Of a DNA stretch of 64,000 bases, positions 58,850 to 64,000 are shown in pieces. The stretch lies in the NCBI GenBank assembly GCA_016647705.1, contig CM028328.1, positions 46,928,647 through 46,992,646 of the forward strand. The letters are read 5' to 3'. A model generated the notes under the pieces. The model saw only the letters and a list, made by a program, of their open reading frames with translations, was not told the origin of the DNA and ran no database searches. Made by a program: the position numbers and the translations under genes. Position 1 is the stretch's first letter. Every line of letters begins with the position of its first letter. The stretch comes from Eucommia ulmoides. Lineage: Eukaryota > Streptophyta > Magnoliopsida > Garryales > Eucommiaceae.

Positions 58850-61800
58850 TGTATGGCGAAGCGTTTGTTATGCACTTGGTATTGACTACTCCCAAGTGTA
58901 CGAGGTCAAAGTTTTAGTATAATGTGATCTAGAAAGATCGGGTATCATATCCACAGGGATTGGTATCGTTATTATCGAGTACCGTAATTGTCATGACCTA
59001 ACTTTATCTAGGCGATCAAAAATGTAAATAATATAACCTAAATTATTTATACTAATATGTTGTAGGGGAAAGAATTGTCTAGGGATTAATGTGGTTTACA
59101 AATACACATTTGATCTCAATTGACTTATGATAGGTGTAAATTACCTACGTATTTCTAATCCAAATTGTTAGTTTTCGAGTACGTTTGTAGTTATTTTTAT
59201 ATGTTTTAATATGTTTTTATACTTTTTGTATAAATCAGGTGTGTGGTGCAAAAAGATAGGAAACTAGAGCAAAAACGATGAGATCGAATCGAAGGCGAGT
59301 CGAAGTTACGGTGGATAAATAAGCAAGGAGGCAAAAATATGAAGGAAGCCCACCGCCTAGGCGTCCAGACCTCCGCCTAGGCAGTGAAGATGCTGAGAAT
59401 GACAAAAGGCTACTGACAGCCCACCGCCTAGGTAGGAAATTCCTCCGCCTAGGTGGAAACCCCAGTAGAAACATTTTCAAATCCACCGCCTACTTCTTCG
59501 CCTAGGCGGTCACCAAACTTGCAAATCCAGTACAGGTGCTGTAACTTCAAGGCTATTTTTTACTATTATGCAATCCGATTTTGGAAATACTCAAAACATG
59601 GAAGTTGTATAAGGTTTTCTTATATTTCCATAGGTTTTTGAATCACCTCAATCAGAGTTCGGATGAAGAAGTTACAACTAAAACAAAATTGTAAACCTGC
59701 AGTAACTTCGCCTAGGCGAAATTCTGGCAGAAAGTTAACCGACCTAACTTCGCCTAGGCGAAAATCCTGCAGCACAATCTTGATATTTATTAGATATTTT
59801 GAGATCATTTGGCCATTTTTTAATCCCTTATCTCCTCTTCTCTTCCCTCTATTCAGCCCTTAATACCTTAGGCCATATTTTAGGAGTAGGATTAGGGATT
59901 TTGAGGGAGAGCTATAAACCCAAGGTGGAGGATGAAGAGGGAAGCGATCGTTTGAGGCTAAGTCACTTGTTTCTTCTCTTTGTTTTCTTCATTTAGGTAG
60001 TTGTTAAGCATGTTTAGCTCGTTTTACATTGTATAAATGGTTAGGGCCATGAGTTAAACATGGATTGTAATAGGGATTAACGTATTATTTATGAAAATGT
60101 AGTTTTGGTTGAATTTGTTTTTTGTTCTTGGTTGTTCTTCGTATGTTGATTGTGTTGTCGTGTTTTCTATGATTATATGCTAGTTTAGATATATTGAGAA
60201 TATGGGATTTGACACTCGGGAGAGGTAACCCCAGATTCGGACTAGGGTTAACACAACACGACAATCTAATGACTAGGGAGGGCATTAGAAAGTGTGCAAT
60301 CGATGACGTTGGGGCGAGACTCACGTGACCTAAAGTCGTTAAGACGTTGAGGGGGACATCAGGGTTGACATGAAGTCACGTATTCTCCCGTCTTATACTC
60401 GGAAGAGGTGTCGAGGGAGTTTACGAACCGAGATTGTCAAATACGCTGAACGCCGTTAATGTTAACTAAAACGAAATCAAACGTATTTAAGTAAATAAAG
60501 TTAATCCCTAGGCAATCTACTCCCCTAAACAATCTCAAATTAGTATTTATAGTATAGTTAACTTAATTAGTATTTTAGTTTAGTATTAGTATTAAATTAA
60601 AATCCATTTTTGTCGCCTAGATAAAGTCAGGTTATGATAATCGGGATACTCGATAGTAACAACACCAATCCCTGTAGATACGATACCCGACTGAAAGGTC
60701 CACTATACTAAAATTTGATCTGTAGGCTTGCGGTAAAAGTGGAAACGCTTTATTTAGCGGCCACCGACTTACATATACGGTGTTCGACCTATTTGAAAAT
60801 CTCGGTATCTAAAACTCCTCCGCCACCTCTCCCAAGTGTAAAACGGGAGATATAACACAACTTTGTGTCAACAAAAAATTCTCCCTCAATGTCTTAGCGA
60901 CCGTTGGTCGCATGAGTGTCACCTCAACGTCATTGATTGCACACAATCCAACTCCCGACCGGATTGTTGGATCGTGCGTTGTGTTTACCCTATCGATAAT
61001 CTCAGTTCTAAAACTTCACCACCACCTCTCCTGAGTGTAAGACGGGGGAATACATGACTTCAAGTCAACGAAGAAATCCCCCTCAATGTCTTAATGACCC
61101 TAGGTCACGTAAGTCTTGCACCAACGTCATCGATTATCCAAAATCTAACTCCCGACCAAGTTATTGGATAGTGGCATTTGTTTACCCTAACCCGAATCTA
61201 GGGTTTGTTAAACCCTGTATTCTTCATGTATCTATCTAAGCATAATTAATAAACAATACAATAAACACAATAAAACTATGAAGAACAAACATAAACGCAA
61301 TACTGAAATCATACGAAACACATATTTATAAATATAGTGTTAATCCCTATACAATCCATGTTTAACTATGGCCATAACCGCATTTACAAATAAAGCACAA
61401 GCTAAACATGCTCACAAAATCCTAAGTTAAAGAAATAAGGGAAGAAATCGAAGAACTTAGCCTCATTCGAAAATTTGTCGCTAAGAACCATTCAGTGATC
61501 GCTTCGCCGTCTTCCTCCATTTCAGGATGTGAGCTCCACTTCTAAAATTTCTAAATCCAACCCTAAGTATAACCCAAGGGACTCTAATGGCCAAAACTTC
61601 TTTGAGGAGAGGAGTAAATATTTATAGGCAAAATATCTCAAAAATATCTAATAAATATCCTAAGTTGTGTAGAGGCCACCGCCACGGCGGTAAGTAGGTC
61701 GGTTGGCTGATCGTTGTAGCGGTGAAGAAAGTGGTGGATTAGGATGACATCCTGCAGTTTCATCGCCTAGGCGGTAAGTGTCCAGCAAGAATAGGTCATT

Positions 61801-62038
61801 CTCTGCATTTTCACCGCCGCGGCGGTGGGTAACTTTCAAAATATTTCCGCCTTGCTCGTTTTCCACCGTTCTTAGTTCAATCTTATCGTTTTCGCTCAAG
61901 TTTCTTATCTTTTTGCCCCATACACCTGATTTATAAAAAAAGTATAAAAACAAATTAAAACATAATAAAATAAATATAAAAACTACTCTAAAACTAACAA
62001 AAACGGTTTGGAAATATGTAGGTAGATCACACCTATCA
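58850..62038 (-). repeat. LTR of the non-autonomous element, right, interrupted
   Basis: 58850-59127 and 60772-62038 form one LTR, split by the solo LTR at 59128-60766. Contains CACCGCCGCGGCGGTG (61812-61827) and CGCCTAGGCG near 61764-61773. Confidence 0.9.
59128..60766 (+). mobile_element. Solo Athila-type LTR nested in another LTR
   Basis: Reads TGATAGGTGTAAATTACC at the start and AGCGGCCACCG at the end. Perfect target duplication ACTTA at 59123-59127 and 60767-60771. Contains the perfect palindromes TTCGCCTAGGCGAA at 59707-59720 and 59749-59762. Same subfamily as 28566-30149 but opposite orientation. Confidence 0.95.
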
Positions 62039-62887
62039 AGTAGCACTAGAGAGAAGCCAAGGCTGTGGCTAGGAAGGAGACGTCGTCACGATCAGAGCAA
62101 GCCCCCATGCCTTCTTCCTAGAAGTAAAGCATCATGGTGAACCAAGAGATGGAGGAAGAGGAAGGTGGAGAGGACATGGGCTGAGGGATTGAAAAATGCT
62201 AGAGCTGAGGGGACTCTTGGAGCTCCCCAGCCAAATAAAGCTTTTACCCCTGCATCATTCCTGACCTCGGACACAAGTCTTCTTTTGGCCAACGGACCCT
62301 AGACCACCCAGAAAAGTTATTTGTATATGTTAGACATATCATCCCCCCTCCCCCCAAAAGACCAAGAGCAAGTAAATGCTGAGCTAGATGAATAGAGTGC
62401 TACCATGCTACAAAGGGATGCGATGTTAGTAAGGCTGATGCTGAAATTCGTTTTGACTCTTCATTGCACTTTGTTCTTGGGCAATTACATGACACACATT
62501 TTTTTTACAACTACTGTCTAGGGCCTCTTCACTATCTGTATGCTTCCACTCTTCCATGGAGAAAGAGCAAAAACTTAATGAGGAGCGCCGACAGCACTTG
62601 GCCCAAGCGAGGAGATGACACGAGATGACCAAGAAGCTAATGATTAGTGAGAGTAGCGCTAGGGAGGACGTGATAAAGATGATCAGGGAGAGGATAAGGC
62701 TAATTGAGGAGAATGAGGTCCTCGAATCATGATCCAACAAGCTTCAGGCCGACCTCACTACTGTTCTGGAGAGGATTAAGGAAATTGAGAAAGAACAAGT
62801 TACTGCACTAGCCAAGGCCAAGGAAGAGGCTGTAAGTGAATGGATGGAGTCCCTAGCCTTCATCGAAATGAAAACACTCCTGGCAGC

Positions 62888-63292
62888 TGAGATGGTAGGG
62901 GACGGCCACAGATATACGATCCGCAGTCTGCGTCGCCAGTACCCAAACTTTCGAGTTGATAAAATTGGCATGGATTACTTAGATGTTAAAGGAGATATTG
63001 GTATTGCGATGGGGGATGTGGAAGCTGAGCAAGGAGATGTTGATGCCGAGATGGGAGAAGTCGAAGCCGGCCATGGCAAAATGAGATGGGAGCTGAGATG
63101 GTAGGGGACGGCCACAGATATACGATCCGCAGTCTGCGTCGCCAGCACCCAAACTTTTGAGTTGATAAAATTGGCATGGATTACTTAGATGTTAAAGGAG
63201 ATATTGGTCTCGCGCTGGGGGATGTGGAAGCTGAGCAAGGAGATGTTGATGTCGAGATGGGAGAAGTCGAAGCCGGCTATGGCGAAATGAGT
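62888..63292 (+). repeat. ~200-bp tandem duplication in the C-terminal part of the gene-like unit
   Basis: The segments near 62888-63086 and 63095-63292 are nearly identical (both contain GAGATGGTAGGGGACGGCCA and GATGTTAAAGGAGATATTGG), differing at about eight sites. The repeat encodes the acidic series GDVEAEQGDVDAEMGEVEAG. A recent duplication inside an old unit. Confidence 0.85.
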
Positions 63293-63405
63293 AGCGTTTA
63301 GGGTACCATTGAGGCTAAGCAGAACGAACCCCCCATTGGGGAAGGCAAAGCTAGATCGTCCTCCATCGGCAATGGTGAAGCTGGACCATCTTCTTCCTAC
63401 CAGTG

Positions 63406-64000
63406 AAAAATTTCAACCCCAACCCAACTCAGTCCTGGATTTAACTAAAAAACTTGCACTTGTCTTCCTTTTTTTTTTTTTTTGGTATGTTCCTTTTCGC
63501 TACCCCAACCCCTTCACCTTGAAAATGGCCTCCTTTTTTTTTGTGATGGGCTTTTTGGGGCCCTTGGAATTGTAACGGATACTTGAATGGATGGATGTTT
63601 CCTTTTGATATCTTTTTAGCAAATTCTGAACACTTGCATAATTTTTTGCATGGTCTTCTTTATTGCTTCTAAGGTTATATTTGTGTGTCTTTGAGTTTTT
63701 GTCTATCCTTAGATAATTATCTCATTTGGAGCGGAAAGGCACTTATTCCCGGTGGCAGAGCCTCACTCCTATACTTATCTCAAAAATACCGAGATGGGGA
63801 GAGGCCAGAGCATGTCATGTTGTCTGAACATAGAATCGGATTCTTGCTTGGTTAATTGGTTGAACCAATCTTGAAGATGGACCAAAGCCCCTGCTCGATC
63901 ATTCTTAAAGACTTGGACACTTTCAGTTGTGATGTCCTATTTTCGGTTATTTTTTAAGACTTGGATATTTTTAGCTATGATAATCCCTTTATGCCTTAGC
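63406..64000 (+). other. Downstream region of the gene-like unit
   Basis: T-rich sequence with no coding region recognised. GAATTGTAACGGATACTTGA near 63567 resembles a 3' untranslated end, but no poly(A) signal is certain. Confidence 0.35.

Larger units (their letters stand above)
55329..62038 (-). mobile_element. Non-autonomous Athila relative (LARD-like) with nested solo LTR
   Basis: LTRs 55329-56977 and 58850-62038 (the latter interrupted), perfect duplication AGTAG, and an internal domain of only 1.87 kb without gag-pol. A primer-site-like block (minus sense TTGGCACCCTTGCTGGGG) lies at 58826-58843 and a polypurine-like complement (AGTACCCTACAACTT) at 56978. Inserted in the coiled-coil region of the gene-like unit. 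It looks whole for a non-coding element; movement must have used proteins of others (inference). Confidence 0.9.
54058..63405 (+). pseudogene. Intron-containing gene resembling plant 'putative gypsy-type transposon' proteins, split by an LTR element
   Basis: Starts MTFIPSSFSFKSASRS after a TATA box. The middle has VKNWKPQFIFLGETG and NPIPREWGVI, like the 'GWK.RFFFV....W.F....P..W' region of these proteins. A 98-nt intron with GTGAG and TTGTGCAG lies at 54752-54849, and a second acceptor (CCTTAGCAG) near 55122. Beyond the insertion at 55329-62038 come a coiled coil (KEQKLNEERRQHLAQA, VLERIKEIEKEQVTALAKAK) and the end RYTIRSLRRQYPNFRVDKIG, typical of the family's C-terminus, closing with GNGEAGPSSSYQ. 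Function unknown. It looks degraded, not active. Confidence 0.6.

Overview
This window is nuclear DNA of a flowering plant, probably a eudicot. It is AT-rich and consists almost entirely of transposable elements inserted into one another, as in a gene-poor or pericentromeric block. The plant call rests on Ty1/copia elements with the plant initiator-Met primer site, Tekay/Del-type chromovirus, Ogre/Tat-type and Athila-type Ty3/gypsy elements, a plant Helitron and short foldback elements. I see no rRNA, tRNA, CRISPR array or intact single-copy host gene. The species cannot be told from the sequence. All LTR elements are treated as fossils; alignments and identities are by eye.

Layout. 1-2468: AT-rich DNA with a foldback element (268-775) and a three-copy tandem repeat. 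2469-9133: a decayed Ty1/copia element on the minus strand, whose long leader holds two arrays of hairpin or palindromic repeats. 9499-9976: a MITE-like element. 11875-14330: a remnant of an Ogre/Tat gypsy element (end of LTR, primer site, gag piece). 15799-23152: three LTRs alternating with two short, largely non-coding internal domains of an Athila-derived non-autonomous family. 23306-53283: an old Tekay/Del chromovirus array (LTR, gag-pol, LTR, second partial gag-pol). It is split by solo LTRs at 28566-30149 and 50510-52221 and, inside its second LTR, by a Helitron (32246-49690). That Helitron is itself split by a structurally complete Athila element (36558-49220, target duplication ACCAT). 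53284-64000: a gene-like unit with TATA box, at least one clear intron and a coiled-coil tail, resembling plant 'putative gypsy-type transposon' proteins. It is split by a non-autonomous Athila relative (55329-62038, duplication AGTAG), which in turn carries a solo LTR (59128-60766, duplication ACTTA).

The main signal for further work is in the ten Athila-type LTRs. Each carries short GC-rich palindromes next to the likely promoter, in the best cases just upstream of a TATA-like box. The palindrome cores differ between copies (CTAG, CGCG, TGCA, TTAA) while two-fold symmetry is kept. In several units the two arms also pair with each other across a loop of about 10 nt. The complete Athila element has a second array of the same units between pol and the env-like gene. 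This suggests a conserved structural or protein-binding signal, perhaps a second promoter or RNA element for the env-like gene. Other notable points are the exact Helitron termini, three ~0.8 kb tandem units inside the Helitron, a perfect 31-bp inverted repeat, a position-conserved poly(A) tract next to a PPT-like motif in Athila internal regions, and two independent LTR-internal-LTR-internal arrays.
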